Of a stretch of 64,000 nt of DNA, positions 54,391-63,052 are shown one piece after another. Origin of the DNA: Bordetella genomosp. 10. GTDB lineage: Bacteria > Pseudomonadota > Gammaproteobacteria > Burkholderiales > Burkholderiaceae_B. The notes under the pieces are model-generated. The model had not been told where the DNA came from, made no database searches, and saw nothing but the letters and a program-made list of their open reading frames with translations. Each line of letters begins with the position of its first letter. Within the stretch, counting starts at the first letter, position 1. The stretch lies in the NCBI RefSeq assembly GCF_002261225.1, contig NZ_NEVM01000002.1:248001-312000 (forward strand), written 5' to 3'. Made by a program: the position numbers and the translations under genes.

Positions 54391-55332
54391 TCAGTCCAGT
54401 CGGCCGAGCAGCAGGAATTCCATCAGGGCCTTCTGCACGTGCAGGCGGTTTTCCGCCTCGTCCCAGACCACGCTTTGCGGGCCGTCGATGACTTCGCCGG
54501 TGACTTCCTCGCCGCGGTGGGCCGGCAGGCAGTGCATGAAGACCGCGTCGGACGCGGCGGCCTGCATCATTTCGGTGTCCACGCACCAGTCGGCGAAGTC
54601 GGCGCGGCGCTGTTCGTTCTCCGCCTCGTAGCCCATGCTGGTCCAGACGTCGGTGGTGACCAGGTGGGCGCCTTTGCAGGCCTCCATCGGGTCCTTGAAC
54701 TGGCGCAGCACCGACGCCGGCGGCGTGCCGATGCGCGCCGGCTCCAGCTCATAGCCGGAAGGCGTGGACACGTGCAGCGTGAAGCCCAGCAGCTCGGCCG
54801 CCTGCAGCCAGGCATAGGCCATGTTGTTGGCGTCGCCGACCCAGGCCACGGTCTTGCCGGCGATGGGGCCGCGATGCTCGATGTAGGTGAAGATGTCGGC
54901 CAGGATCTGGCAGGGGTGGTATTCGTTGGTCAGGCCGTTGATGACCGGCACGCGGGAATGCGAGGCAAAGCGTTCGATGCGGGTCTGCTCGAACGTGCGG
55001 ATCATCACGATATCGACCATGCGCGAGATGACGCGCGCGGTGTCCTCGATGGGCTCGGAACGGCCCAGTTGCGAATCGTTGGAGGTCAGGTTGATGACCG
55101 AACCGCCCATCTGGTACATCCCGGCCTCGAAGGAGACCCGGGTGCGCGTGCTGGCCTTCTCGAACACCATCGCCAGGGTGCGATCGTGCAACGTCATGTG
55201 CGGTTCGTAGCGCTTGAACTTGTCCTTGATCAGGCGCGCGCGGTCGAACACGTAATTGAGCTCGGAGGCCGAGAAGTCACGCACTTGGAGGAAATGCCGC
55301 AAAGGGCCGTTTTGGGTGCTGGCTGTCGTCAT
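54391..55332 (-). CDS. argF: Ornithine carbamoyltransferase
   Basis: 313 residues. Carbamoyl-phosphate motif FEKASTRTRVSFE (S-x-R-T-R), NEYHPCQILAD and the ornithine-binding Cys in VFMHCLPAHRG. Start ATG 55332 gives MTTASTQNGPLRHFLQVRDFSASELNYV, the usual N-terminus. Makes citrulline from ornithine and carbamoyl phosphate. It reads leftward like argG at 13742. In many betaproteobacteria argF and argG are adjacent; here 39 kb of catabolic, iron and defence genes separate them. Confidence 0.97.
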   Translation of the reverse strand: MTTASTQNGPLRHFLQVRDFSASELNYVFDRARLIKDKFKRYEPHMTLHDRTLAMVFEKASTRTRVSFEAGMYQMGGSVINLTSNDSQLGRSEPIEDTARVISRMVDIVMIRTFEQTRIERFASHSRVPVINGLTNEYHPCQILADIFTYIEHRGPIAGKTVAWVGDANNMAYAWLQAAELLGFTLHVSTPSGYELEPARIGTPPASVLRQFKDPMEACKGAHLVTTDVWTSMGYEAENEQRRADFADWCVDTEMMQAAASDAVFMHCLPAHRGEEVTGEVIDGPQSVVWDEAENRLHVQKALMEFLLLGRLD

Positions 55333-55692
55333 GATGTTTTGCAGGTCGTTTGAGGCCGCGCCACCTCGCGGTGGGGTGCTCATTATGCCTTGTTCGCATG
55401 AAAATGCCCTAGCACGGGGCTTTTTGCCGCCGGGCCGCCCCAAGGCAAAAACGCCCCCGTGGGGGGCAGCAAGCGGCGTTAGCCGCGCGGCGTGGGGGCC
55501 TTTTTTTCCGCGAAAACCGCGCTTCTTGCGCGAACTTGCCGTCTTGGCGCGCGCTCCGGCGAGTTTTTCTCGCACCTTGCGGGCCCCGGGGCAAGCCTGC
55601 CCGCGGACGGCGCTGAAATGATCGGCAGGGGCCTATCATATACAATCCGCAGCGCGGCTCGGATGATCGAGGGCGTCCCACCCGGGCGCTTC
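55333..55692. other. 360-bp divergent intergenic region (argF / DUF3579)
   Basis: No gene supported. It holds the two-hairpin repeat copy B (55429-55510) and an AT-rich stretch at 55634-55646 (TATCATATACAAT) that may be the -10 region of the DUF3579 gene. An open frame continues through the repeat but has repeat-type composition and no homology, so it is not called. Confidence 0.6.
55429..55510 (+). repeat. Dispersed two-hairpin repeat element, copy B
   Basis: Starts with the same 16-mer GCCGGGCCGCCCCAAG as copy A at 10900, then GCCCCC-GT-GGGGGGC and GCGGC-GTTA-GCCGC, followed by a T8 run at 55500-55507 (TTTTTTTCC). The T run after the hairpins could make it a terminator for plus-strand transcription here. 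Sequence of arms differs from copy A but layout is the same. Confidence 0.75.
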
Positions 55693-56037
55693 ATGCATCC
55701 CGTCCCCGGTAGCAAATCAACGGTATTCCGCGTGCGACAACTTTTTATCCTTGGTGTCACGGAAGATGGCCATCGTTTTCGTCCCAGCGACTGGGCGGAG
55801 CGGCTGGCCGGCGTCATGGCGCAATTCCGACCTCCCGGCATGGCGCCCAGCCATATCACCTACTCGCCCTACGTATTGCCCGTCATCGTCGACGGCAATC
55901 GCAGCGTCGTCGTCGACGAGCGCTTGCGCGAACTCGAACCCCTGGCCTGGAAATTCGTGGTGGATTTCGCCCGCGACAACCGGCTGCAGACGAAAGAGCA
56001 CGACACCGACAACCCGGCCTCGGACGCGCCCGCGTAA
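55693..56037 (+). CDS. DUF3579 family protein
   Basis: 114 residues. QLFILGVTEDGHRFRPSDWAERLAGVMAQF, MAPSHITYSPYVLPVIVDGNRSVVVDERLRELEPLAWKFVVDFARDNRLQ matches the DUF3579 family of betaproteobacteria (SPYV and EPMAWKFL-like motifs). Usually found beside argF. ATG 55693 gives the common length; an ATG at 55663 is also in frame. No function is known. Divergent from argF. Confidence 0.85.
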   Translation: MHPVPGSKSTVFRVRQLFILGVTEDGHRFRPSDWAERLAGVMAQFRPPGMAPSHITYSPYVLPVIVDGNRSVVVDERLRELEPLAWKFVVDFARDNRLQTKEHDTDNPASDAPA

Positions 56038-56146
56038 GGGCTGTCCAGCGGGTTCGTCCCGACAGGCATGCCTACGCCATCCAGCATCCGCCCCGTCTTG
56101 CGCGGGCACGGCGGCCGGCCGCCGGAGCGGCCAGCCCGGGCCGGGA

Positions 56147-57106
56147 TCAGCCTTCGACCGGGGTGACCACCTTGCCGGTCTTGAGGAAGGACTCCAGGTT
56201 CTCCACCATCAGGTCCTCCATCGCCTTGCGGGTTTCCAGCGTCGCGCTGCCGATGTGCGGCAATAGCACCACGTTCTCGTTGGCCTTCAGCGCGTCCGGC
56301 ACCTTGGGCTCGTGTTCGAACACGTCCAGCGCCGCGTTGCCCAGCTTGCCCGAGGCCAGGCATTCCACCAGCGCCGCCTCGTCGATCACGGGGCCGCGCG
56401 CGATGTTGATGACGGTGCCCGTCGGGCCCAGCGCCTCCAGCACTTCCTTGTTGACCAGGTGGAAGGTCCCCGGCCCGCCCACGGTGGCGACCACCAGGAA
56501 GTCCGCCCACTTGGCCAACTCGACCAGCGACGCCTCGTAGCCATAGGAAACGTCGTTGCGCTGGCGGCGGCTGTGGTAGCGCACGTCCATGTCGAAGCCG
56601 GCGCCCCGCTTGGCGATGGCCTCGCCGATGCGGCCCAGGCCGACGATGCCCAGCTTCTTGCCGCTGACGCGCGTGCCCAGCGGGATGCTGCCGTGCACCT
56701 GGCCCCACTGGCCGGCGCGCACGAAGCGGTCGCCCTGGGCGATGCGGCGGGCGCCCGCGATCATCAGGCCCCAGGCCAGGTCGGCCACGCAGTCGGTCAG
56801 CACGTCGGGCGTGTTGCTGACCTGGATGCCGCGCGCGTGCGCCGCCTTGATGTCCAGGGTCTCGTAGCCCACGCCCCAACTGCAGATGGCCTTCAGGTCG
56901 GGCAGGGCGTTGATGATGTCGGCCGAGCAGCCGTAGTTGGCCGAGGTCACCAGCGCGGTGACGCCCTTGCCGTGCTCGGCCAGCGCCGCCTTGCGATCCG
57001 GATACTTCCAGAGTTCGACGACGTCGTAGGCGCGCGCCAGGCGATCGTTGGCGGTGGGCGAGCCGGCATACGAGCCGACCTGAATGATGCGGGTCTTGGC
57101 GGTCAT
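56147..57106 (-). CDS. D-2-hydroxyacid dehydrogenase (GhrB/hydroxypyruvate reductase-like)
   Basis: 319 residues. Substrate part with SWGVGYETLDIKAAHARGI and SNTPDVLTDCVADLAWGLM, Rossmann KLGIVGLGRIGEAIAKRG (about 155), NIARGPVIDEAALVE with catalytic Arg, then the acid (DVFEHEP) and His (LLPHIGSATLETR). All three catalytic residues are intact. Reduces a 2-oxoacid such as hydroxypyruvate or glyoxylate with NAD(P)H. Lies 76 bases downstream of the Bug gene at 57183, probably same transcript. Confidence 0.92.
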   Translation of the reverse strand: MTAKTRIIQVGSYAGSPTANDRLARAYDVVELWKYPDRKAALAEHGKGVTALVTSANYGCSADIINALPDLKAICSWGVGYETLDIKAAHARGIQVSNTPDVLTDCVADLAWGLMIAGARRIAQGDRFVRAGQWGQVHGSIPLGTRVSGKKLGIVGLGRIGEAIAKRGAGFDMDVRYHSRRQRNDVSYGYEASLVELAKWADFLVVATVGGPGTFHLVNKEVLEALGPTGTVINIARGPVIDEAALVECLASGKLGNAALDVFEHEPKVPDALKANENVVLLPHIGSATLETRKAMEDLMVENLESFLKTGKVVTPVEG

Positions 57107-57182
57107 GATAGGTATCGGTGGCAGAGTGAAAAAAGGGGGAAGGACGGCGCCCCGGCGCGCGGCGCGCCGGGGTCCACGAATG

Positions 57183-58160
57183 CTACTCCATCTTGATGCC
57201 GCTCTTGGCGATCACGTCCTGCCAGCGCTTGACTTCGCCCTGCTGGAAAGCGGTGAAGTCGGCGGGGCTGTTGGCGACCACTTCGAAGCCCAGGCCATGC
57301 AGGGTTTCCCGCACGCGCGCGTCGCGCAGGGTCTTGCGCAGCGCATCGGAGAGTTGCTCGACCACCGGCTTGGGCGTCCCGGCCGGCACGGCGAAGCCCT
57401 GCCAGGAATAGACCACCATGTCCTGCAGGCCCGCCTGCGCCATGGTCGGCACGTCGGGCAGCTCGGGGATGCGGGCGTCGCCCGTGGTCGCCAGCGCCTT
57501 CAGCTTGCCCGCCTTGATGTGGGTCAGCACCGCGCCCAGGTTCTGGAAGGACACGTTGACCTGGTTGCCCATCAGGTCGCTGATGGCGGCCGCGCCGCCG
57601 CGATAGGGTACGTCCACGCCGGTGGTGCCGGTCTTCTGGCGGAACAGCACCGCCGACAGGTGATCGGACGAACCGGTGCCGGACGACGCATAGGACACGG
57701 CGCCGGGATTGGCCTTGGCGTAGGCGATCAGTTCGGCGACGTTGTTGGCCGGGAAGCGGGGCGCGGCGACCAGCACGTTGGGGTTGCGCACCGCCTGGGT
57801 CAGGTAGGTGAAATCCTTGCTGGGGTTGTACGATAAGTTCTGGTACAAGGCCTGGTTGATGGCGAAAGTGCCGATGGAGCCGACCATCATGGTGTAGCCG
57901 TCGGCGGCGGAGCGGGCCAGGGCTTGCGCGCCGATGGCGCCGTTGGCGCCGGGCTTGTTCTCCACCACGAAATTCTGCTTGAGCTGCTGCGACAGGCCCG
58001 GCGTGACGGCGCGCGCGGTGATGTCGGAGGAACCGCCCGGCACGAAGGGGACGATGACGGTAACGGGCTTGTCGGGATAGGATGCGGCCTGGGCGCCGCC
58101 GGCGGCGCCGAGCAGCAGCCCCGCGGCTGCCGTGGCGAGGGTGCGGATCATGGATTTCAT
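57183..58160 (-). CDS. Bug/TctC family tripartite tricarboxylate binding protein
   Basis: 325 residues. Signal MIRTLATAAAGLLLGAAGGAQAA, then YPDKPVTVIVPFVPGGSSDITARAV, NKPGANGAIGAQALARSAADGYTMM, and PYRGGAAAISDLMGNQVNVSF. AGGAGACAAC directly precedes ATG 58160. Divergent from the FadR-type regulator, with two palindromes in between, so it may be repressed by that protein. It and the dehydrogenase would handle a hydroxyacid. Confidence 0.93.
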   Translation of the reverse strand: MKSMIRTLATAAAGLLLGAAGGAQAASYPDKPVTVIVPFVPGGSSDITARAVTPGLSQQLKQNFVVENKPGANGAIGAQALARSAADGYTMMVGSIGTFAINQALYQNLSYNPSKDFTYLTQAVRNPNVLVAAPRFPANNVAELIAYAKANPGAVSYASSGTGSSDHLSAVLFRQKTGTTGVDVPYRGGAAAISDLMGNQVNVSFQNLGAVLTHIKAGKLKALATTGDARIPELPDVPTMAQAGLQDMVVYSWQGFAVPAGTPKPVVEQLSDALRKTLRDARVRETLHGLGFEVVANSPADFTAFQQGEVKRWQDVIAKSGIKME

Positions 58161-58284
58161 GTTGTCTCCTGGTTTTCTTGTGAGGGACATGGCGTCCCGG
58201 CCCGGCGCGGTTCGCGTCCCGCCGCCGGCTGGCCCCGGGCGGGTCCGATGGCGGCGCGCGAGGCCCCGGGCAGGCAGCTTATGT

Positions 58285-58317
58285 CATCGGTTGTCCGATG
58301 TCTAGCTTGTTAAACAA
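58285..58317. promoter_or_regulatory. Candidate FadR-type operators between divergent genes
   Basis: CATCGG-TTGT-CCGATG (58285-58300) is a perfect 6-bp dyad, followed at 58307-58317 by the palindrome TTGTT-A-AACAA. GntR/FadR proteins bind such short dyads. Both lie before a possible -10 TATACT at 58351-58356 for the regulator gene. Confidence 0.42.
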
Positions 58318-58386
58318 TCCAGGGGTTCGGCCGTCGATATGTCAACCAAGTATACTGGCGCCACTTCCGGGGGACAGGAGAAACCA

Positions 58387-59172
58387 TTGCCCAAAGCCCG
58401 CAGCCTGACCACCGCCGGCGCCGCCCCCGCGGGCCGTGCCGGCGCGCCCGCGCAGGAGGCGAGGGCGCCGGCCCTGGACCGGGGCCAGCGGGTGCGGCTG
58501 GGCGACCAGCTCTATGGCCAGATCTTCGACCGGATCGCCTCGGGCCACCTGAACGTCGGCGACAAGCTGCCGTCCGAACATGAAATCTGCGAACAATTCG
58601 GGGTCTCGCGGCCCGTGGTGCGAGAGGCCTTGCTGCGCCTGCGCGCCGACGGCCTGGTCAGCGCCTACCAGGGCCTGGGCACTTTCGTCAGCCACCAGCC
58701 CGCGCCGCGCCTGAAGACCCTGGGCGACGTGCGCAACGTCAGCGCCTACCTGCGCGCGCAGGAAGTGCGCATGGCCCTGGAAGGGGATGCCGCGCGCCTG
58801 GCGGCCCTGCGCCGCACGGACGAACAACTGAAGAAGATCGTCGATGCGGATCGCGCCTTCGCCGACGGCCTGGCCCATGGCCGGGTCTCGGCGGAAGCGG
58901 ATCTCGCATTCCATGCCAGCATCGCCGAGGCCAGCGGCAACGATTTCTACCTGGCCGTGCTGGAGACCATCCACGAATCCATCCAGGGGTTCATGCGCCT
59001 GTCGCTGAACCTGACGCGCACCGGCTCGCGCCAGCGCGCCGAGCGGGTGGTGGACGAGCATGCCGCCATCCTGGCCGCGATACGCGAGCAGGACGGCGAG
59101 CGCGCGCGCGTGGCCATGCAGTTCCACCTGGGACAGGCGCGGCACCGGTTGGTCGACAGGGAGCGGGACTAG
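58387..59172 (+). CDS. GntR family regulator, FadR subfamily
   Basis: 261 residues from TTG 58387. HTH at about 35-100 (DQLYGQIFDRIASGHLNVGDKLPSEHEICEQFGVSRPVVREALLRLRADGLVSAYQGLGTFV) and the FCD effector domain (DADRAFADGLAHGRVSAEADLAFHASIAEASGNDFYLAVLETIHESIQGFM) with metal-binding Asp/His. TTG 58387 is preferred because AGGAG lies six bases before it and a possible -10 lies upstream; ATG 58339 would add 16 residues. It probably controls the flanking operons. N-terminal 30 residues are Ala/Arg/Pro-rich. Confidence 0.88.
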   Translation: MPKARSLTTAGAAPAGRAGAPAQEARAPALDRGQRVRLGDQLYGQIFDRIASGHLNVGDKLPSEHEICEQFGVSRPVVREALLRLRADGLVSAYQGLGTFVSHQPAPRLKTLGDVRNVSAYLRAQEVRMALEGDAARLAALRRTDEQLKKIVDADRAFADGLAHGRVSAEADLAFHASIAEASGNDFYLAVLETIHESIQGFMRLSLNLTRTGSRQRAERVVDEHAAILAAIREQDGERARVAMQFHLGQARHRLVDRERD

Positions 59173-59197
59173 ACGTACATCCACATGGAGACAGGAA

Positions 59198-60307
59198 GTG
59201 GCAGTCAAGGACAGTGAGATTTTCAAGGCGCCCCTCGACAAGGTGCGCGAACAGATCCTGCGCGTATTGCAGGCCTGGGGCATGCCGGACGACCTGGCGC
59301 AAACCACCGCCGCGCTGATGAGCGAGACCGACGCCCTGGGCGTCGATTCGCATGGCATCTCGATGCTGCCCAGCTACGAGGACAAGGTGCGCGCCGGCAC
59401 GCTGAACATCGCCGCGCGGGCGCGCGTGGTGCGCGACAGCCCCGCCAGCGCCTTGCTCGACGCCGAAGGCGGCCTGGGCTATCCGGCCGCCGCGCAGGCC
59501 ATGAATCTGGCGGTGGACAAGGCGCTGGCGCAGGGCGTGGGGGCGGTGGCGGTGCGCAACTCGCATCACTTCGGCGCGGCCGGCGTGTACGCGCGCATCG
59601 CCGTGCGCCGGGGCGTCGTCGGCCTGGTGACCAGCAGCGCCAACGGCGTGATCATGGTGCCCACCGGGGCGGCGCGTCCCATGCTGGGCACCAACCCGCT
59701 GTCCTTCGCGGCGCCGGCCGGCAAGCACGAGCCTTTCGTGCTGGACATGGCCACCACCACCGTGGCGGCCAACAAGGTCAAGGTCTACGACTTCCACCGC
59801 AAGGAGCTGCCGTCGGGCTGGGCCGTCGACGGGCAGGGCCAGCCGGTGACCGATTCGGCCGAGGCCATGGCCTACATCTTCGACCGTCCCGATGGCGGGC
59901 TGACGCCGCTGGGCGGCACGTCGGCCATGAGCAGCCACAAGGGCTACGGCCTGGCGATGATGGCGCAGATCCTGGGCTCGACGCTGACGGGCAGCGAATT
60001 CGCCCTGACCTATGCGCAGCGCCGCCAGGCCGGCCAGCCCGACAACATCGGCCACTTCTTCCTGGCCCTGAACCCCGCGGCGTTCCGCGACGCGGGCGCG
60101 TTCGAGGCCGACCTGGACCAGATGATAGACGCCGTGCACGACATGCCGCGCGCCGACCCCGCCGTGCCGGTGATGGTGGCCGGCGAGCCGGAAGCCGCGC
60201 ACCGCGCCCGCCGCGAAGTCGAAGGCGTGCCCATTCCGCCGGCGCTGGACCAGCGCCTGCGCGCCATCTGCGAACGTTGCGGCGCGCCGTACCTGCTCGC
60301 GTCGTAG
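59198..60307 (+). CDS. Ldh family (malate / L-lactate) oxidoreductase
   Basis: 369 residues, GTG start with GGAGACAGGA upstream. Motifs of the type-2 malate/L-lactate dehydrogenase fold: ETDALGVDSHGISMLPSYEDKV, the catalytic His in NSHHFGAAGVYARIA, GTNPLSFAAPAGKHEPFVLDMATTT and SSHKGYGLAMMAQILGSTLTG. It oxidises a 2-hydroxyacid (malate, lactate, sulfolactate or a sugar acid derivative) with NAD(P). Starts 25 bases after the regulator stop and precedes a Bug gene. Confidence 0.91.
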   Translation: MAVKDSEIFKAPLDKVREQILRVLQAWGMPDDLAQTTAALMSETDALGVDSHGISMLPSYEDKVRAGTLNIAARARVVRDSPASALLDAEGGLGYPAAAQAMNLAVDKALAQGVGAVAVRNSHHFGAAGVYARIAVRRGVVGLVTSSANGVIMVPTGAARPMLGTNPLSFAAPAGKHEPFVLDMATTTVAANKVKVYDFHRKELPSGWAVDGQGQPVTDSAEAMAYIFDRPDGGLTPLGGTSAMSSHKGYGLAMMAQILGSTLTGSEFALTYAQRRQAGQPDNIGHFFLALNPAAFRDAGAFEADLDQMIDAVHDMPRADPAVPVMVAGEPEAAHRARREVEGVPIPPALDQRLRAICERCGAPYLLAS

Positions 60308-60389
60308 CTCGCTGTATGCCGTAGTCAGTTCCACACGCAAGGTAGTGCCACACCCAACCATAACAACGTCGATAAGGACAGGAGACAAC

Positions 60390-61460
60390 ATGGCATCGAA
60401 GCGCTTTTGCGGCCCCGGGGCCGCTGCAAGGGAAGAGGGCCTTCCCAGTAGGCAGACCACGGCGCAAGCCGGGCCACGGCGCCGCGCCATGGCGGCCCTG
60501 GCACTGACCGTGGCCGTGGCCGGTCTTGGCGCCACCCTCCTGGCGCCGGCCGCGCAGGCCGCGGACTGGCCCGACAAGCCGCTGCGGCTGATCGTGCCTT
60601 TCCCGCCGGGCGGCAGCACCGACGCGGTGGGCCGCCTGGTCGCCGCCGAGCTGGCCAAGGACTTGAAGCAGACGGTGATCGTCGAGAACAAGGGCGGCGC
60701 CAACGGCAACATCGGCTCGGACTACGTCGCCAAGGCCGAGCCGGACGGCTACACCCTGCTGCTCTCGGGCGTGGGCTCGAACGCCATCAACTACGCGCTG
60801 TACCAGTCCATGCCTTACAAGAACAGCGATTTCGCCCACATTTCGCTGCTGGCGACGGGGCCCAACGTGCTGGTCGCCAATCCCGAATTCCCGGCCAAGA
60901 CCTTCAAGGAATTCATCGCGCTGGCCAAGGCCAATCCCGGCAAGTACACGCATGCCAGTTCGGGCAGCGGCTCGTCGGGGCATCTGGCGATGGAAATGCT
61001 CAAGCAGGCGGCCGGCATCGACCTGGTCCACATTCCCTACAAGGGCGGCGCCGCGGCCATCACCGACACCATCGGCGGCCGCGTGTCGGTGCTGTTCCTC
61101 AACCAGGACAACGTGCTGCCGCAGGTCCAGGCGGGCAAGCTGCGGGCGCTGGCGGTGGCCAGCGAGAAACGCAATCCGGCCTATCCGGATACGCCGACCA
61201 TCGCCGAGTCCGGCTATCCGGGATTCGCCGCGGAATCGTGGTTCGGCCTGTCCGCCCCGGCGCGCACGCCGCCGCAGGTGATCGAGCGCTTGCATCAGGC
61301 CACGGTCAAGGCCATGGCCAACCCGGAGCTGAGGCAGAAGCTGGAGAAGGTGGGCTTCGTCGTCGTCGGCGACAGCCCGCGCGAATTCTCCGCCTTCGTC
61401 GCCGCCGAGATCCAGAAGTGGGGCAAGGCGGCCAAGGAGTCCGGCGCGCACATGGATTGA
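60390..61460 (+). CDS. Bug/TctC family tripartite tricarboxylate binding protein
   Basis: 356 residues, longer than its paralogues because about 35 hydrophilic residues (SKRFCGPGAAAREEGLPSRQ) precede the hydrophobic core AALALTVAVAGLGATLLAPAAQA. The extra stretch may shift the signal or mean that the true start lies at a later codon. Mature part: LIVPFPPGGSTDAVGR, NKGGANGNIGSDYVAKAEPDGYTLL, PYKGGAAAITDTIGGRVSVLF. GGAGACAAC precedes ATG 60390. Operon with the Ldh and HpcH/HpaI genes. Confidence 0.91.
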   Translation: MASKRFCGPGAAAREEGLPSRQTTAQAGPRRRAMAALALTVAVAGLGATLLAPAAQAADWPDKPLRLIVPFPPGGSTDAVGRLVAAELAKDLKQTVIVENKGGANGNIGSDYVAKAEPDGYTLLLSGVGSNAINYALYQSMPYKNSDFAHISLLATGPNVLVANPEFPAKTFKEFIALAKANPGKYTHASSGSGSSGHLAMEMLKQAAGIDLVHIPYKGGAAAITDTIGGRVSVLFLNQDNVLPQVQAGKLRALAVASEKRNPAYPDTPTIAESGYPGFAAESWFGLSAPARTPPQVIERLHQATVKAMANPELRQKLEKVGFVVVGDSPREFSAFVAAEIQKWGKAAKESGAHMD

Positions 61461-61675
61461 GATGGATTGATATGGATTGAGGATAGGGTCCGCGGCGCCG
61501 GGTCGCTCCCCGGCGCTGGGTTTGCGCCCCAGGCAGGAACGTCCCGGGAACGCCGTGTTTGGCGCAGCCCGGGGCGCCAGGACATTTTCGGTGGGCGGGC
61601 GTCGTTCGAGGCGCCCGCCCGAATCAAGCGGCGCGCCGGCGTGCGCGCGCGTCTACACAGGAAGCAGGAAGCATC

Positions 61676-62440
61676 ATGACTTCACCCCTCCCCAATCGTT
61701 TCCGCCAGCGCATTCTCGCGCGCGAGCAGGTTATCGGTTTCTGGATGTGCATGTCCAGCCACATCACCGCCGAACTGGCCGGCCTGGCCGGCTACGACTG
61801 GCTGCTGCTGGACGGCGAGCATTCGCCCAACGAGATCCCGATGTTCCTCCAGCAGTTGCAGGCCCTGCAGGGCAGCGACGCGGCGCCCGTGGGACGGCCG
61901 ACGCAGAACGACCCGGTGGAGATCAAGCGCTTCCTGGACATCGGCTTCTACAACTTCCTGATCCCCTTCGTCGAATCGGCCGAAGAGGCGCGCCGCGCGG
62001 TGGCCGCGACGCGCTATCCGCCCGAGGGCATCCGCGGCGTGGCGGGCATGCAGCGCAGCAACCGCTACGGCACCGTGCCGGACTACCTGAAGACGATCAA
62101 CGACAACATCTGCGTGCTGCTGCAGATCGAAAGCCAGGCCGGCGTCGACGCGGTCGACGAGATCGCCGCGGTGCCCGGCGTGGACGGCATCTTCATCGGG
62201 CCTTCGGACCTGGCGGCGGCCTTGGGGCATCTCGGCAATCCCAACCACCCGGAGGTGCAGGGGACCATACGCCACCTGTACGAGCGCGCGACCGCGCACG
62301 GCAAGGCCGTCGGCATCCTGGCGCCCGTGGTGGAAGACGCCCGCCGCTACATCGACATGGGCATGCACTTCGTCGCGGTGGGGACCGATCTGGGCGTGTT
62401 CAAGCAGGCCACGTTCGCCTTGCGCGAGACCTTCCGCTGA
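61676..62440 (+). CDS. HpcH/HpaI family aldolase
   Basis: 254 residues of the phosphoenolpyruvate/pyruvate TIM barrel. [36 protein letters not shown] is the HpaI signature, with catalytic Arg/His region [48 protein letters not shown] gives the Glu and Asp metal ligands. Splits a 2-keto-4-hydroxy acid into pyruvate plus an aldehyde. Last gene of the FadR-linked operon; with the dehydrogenase it suggests breakdown of a sugar acid or hydroxylated dicarboxylate. AGGAAGC precedes the ATG. Confidence 0.9.
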   Translation: MTSPLPNRFRQRILAREQVIGFWMCMSSHITAELAGLAGYDWLLLDGEHSPNEIPMFLQQLQALQGSDAAPVGRPTQNDPVEIKRFLDIGFYNFLIPFVESAEEARRAVAATRYPPEGIRGVAGMQRSNRYGTVPDYLKTINDNICVLLQIESQAGVDAVDEIAAVPGVDGIFIGPSDLAAALGHLGNPNHPEVQGTIRHLYERATAHGKAVGILAPVVEDARRYIDMGMHFVAVGTDLGVFKQATFALRETFR

Positions 62441-62464
62441 GAGAGGGCAGGGCAGCATAAGTCA

Positions 62465-62494
62465 AAGGGCCGAATCCACGAGGACTCGGCCCTT
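62465..62494. terminator. Hairpin terminator after aldolase gene
   Basis: AAGGGCCGA and TCGGCCCTT form a perfect 9-bp stem (62465-62473 with 62486-62494) around a 12-base loop, followed by GATTTG on the plus strand; the T run is weak. Lies 24 bases after the aldolase stop. Confidence 0.65.
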
Positions 62495-62625
62495 GATTTG
62501 CCTATCTCGCCTGCCATGCGCGCAAGGGGCATTCCAAACGAGGCCTGGATGCCGCGGACGCGCGATTGCCCCAACGCATCGGCATCAGGCGCGACAAACG
62601 GCGCCGGCGCGATGACGCAGGGCAG

Positions 62626-62647
62626 GTCCGGGTCGGAAGACCCGGAC
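62626..62647 (-). terminator. Hairpin after rpsT
   Basis: GTCCGGGTC and GACCCGGAC form a perfect 9-bp stem with a 4-base loop, 9 bases past the rpsT stop on its strand. No T tract is seen, so termination efficiency is uncertain. Confidence 0.5.
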
Positions 62648-62656
62648 GAAGAACTA

Positions 62657-62920
62657 TCAGGCCAGGGCCTTGACGGCGGCAGCCAGGCGGCTCTTGTGGC
62701 GAGCGGCCTTGTTCTTGTGGATGATGTTCTTGTCGGCCACGCGATCGATCACGCTGGTCGACTTTTGCAGCACGGCGGTGGCGGCAGCCTTGTCGCCCGC
62801 TTCAATGGCTTGGCGCACGCGCTTGATGGCGGTACGCAGCATCGAGCGCAGGCTCGAGTTGTGCTTGTTGCGCTCGACGGATTGACGGGCACGCTTGCGG
62901 GCTTGGGCAGTGTTGGCCAT
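62657..62920 (-). CDS. rpsT: 30S ribosomal protein S20
   Basis: 87 residues, highly basic and helical: [85 protein letters not shown]. This is the standard S20 sequence; it binds 16S rRNA early in 30S assembly. A housekeeping promoter is at 62956-62983. A conserved chromosomal marker, so the right end of the window is core genome. Confidence 0.97.
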   Translation of the reverse strand: MANTAQARKRARQSVERNKHNSSLRSMLRTAIKRVRQAIEAGDKAAATAVLQKSTSVIDRVADKNIIHKNKAARHKSRLAAAVKALA

Positions 62921-62955
62921 ATTGCTAATGAGTTAAGAATTCGGCAAAGCTCAAG

Positions 62956-62983
62956 AGTATAACAGTAATTGAGCTTAACGCAA
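62956..62983 (-). promoter_or_regulatory. rpsT promoter
   Basis: On the minus strand TTGCGT (62983-62978), a 16-base spacer and TATACT (62961-62956) form a good sigma-70 promoter 36 bases before the rpsT ATG, in an AT-rich gap. Confidence 0.68.
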
Positions 62984-63052
62984 GAAACTTCAACATCCGC
63001 GCGCCCCGTGACGTATGCCCGCGCCATAACGCGCGGGCTCGCGACGGCGGGC

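Noticed and set aside
55492..55692. N-terminal extension of the DUF3579 protein through the repeat element
   Set aside because: The extension is encoded by the dispersed hairpin repeat, has no homology and would lengthen the family's constant size.
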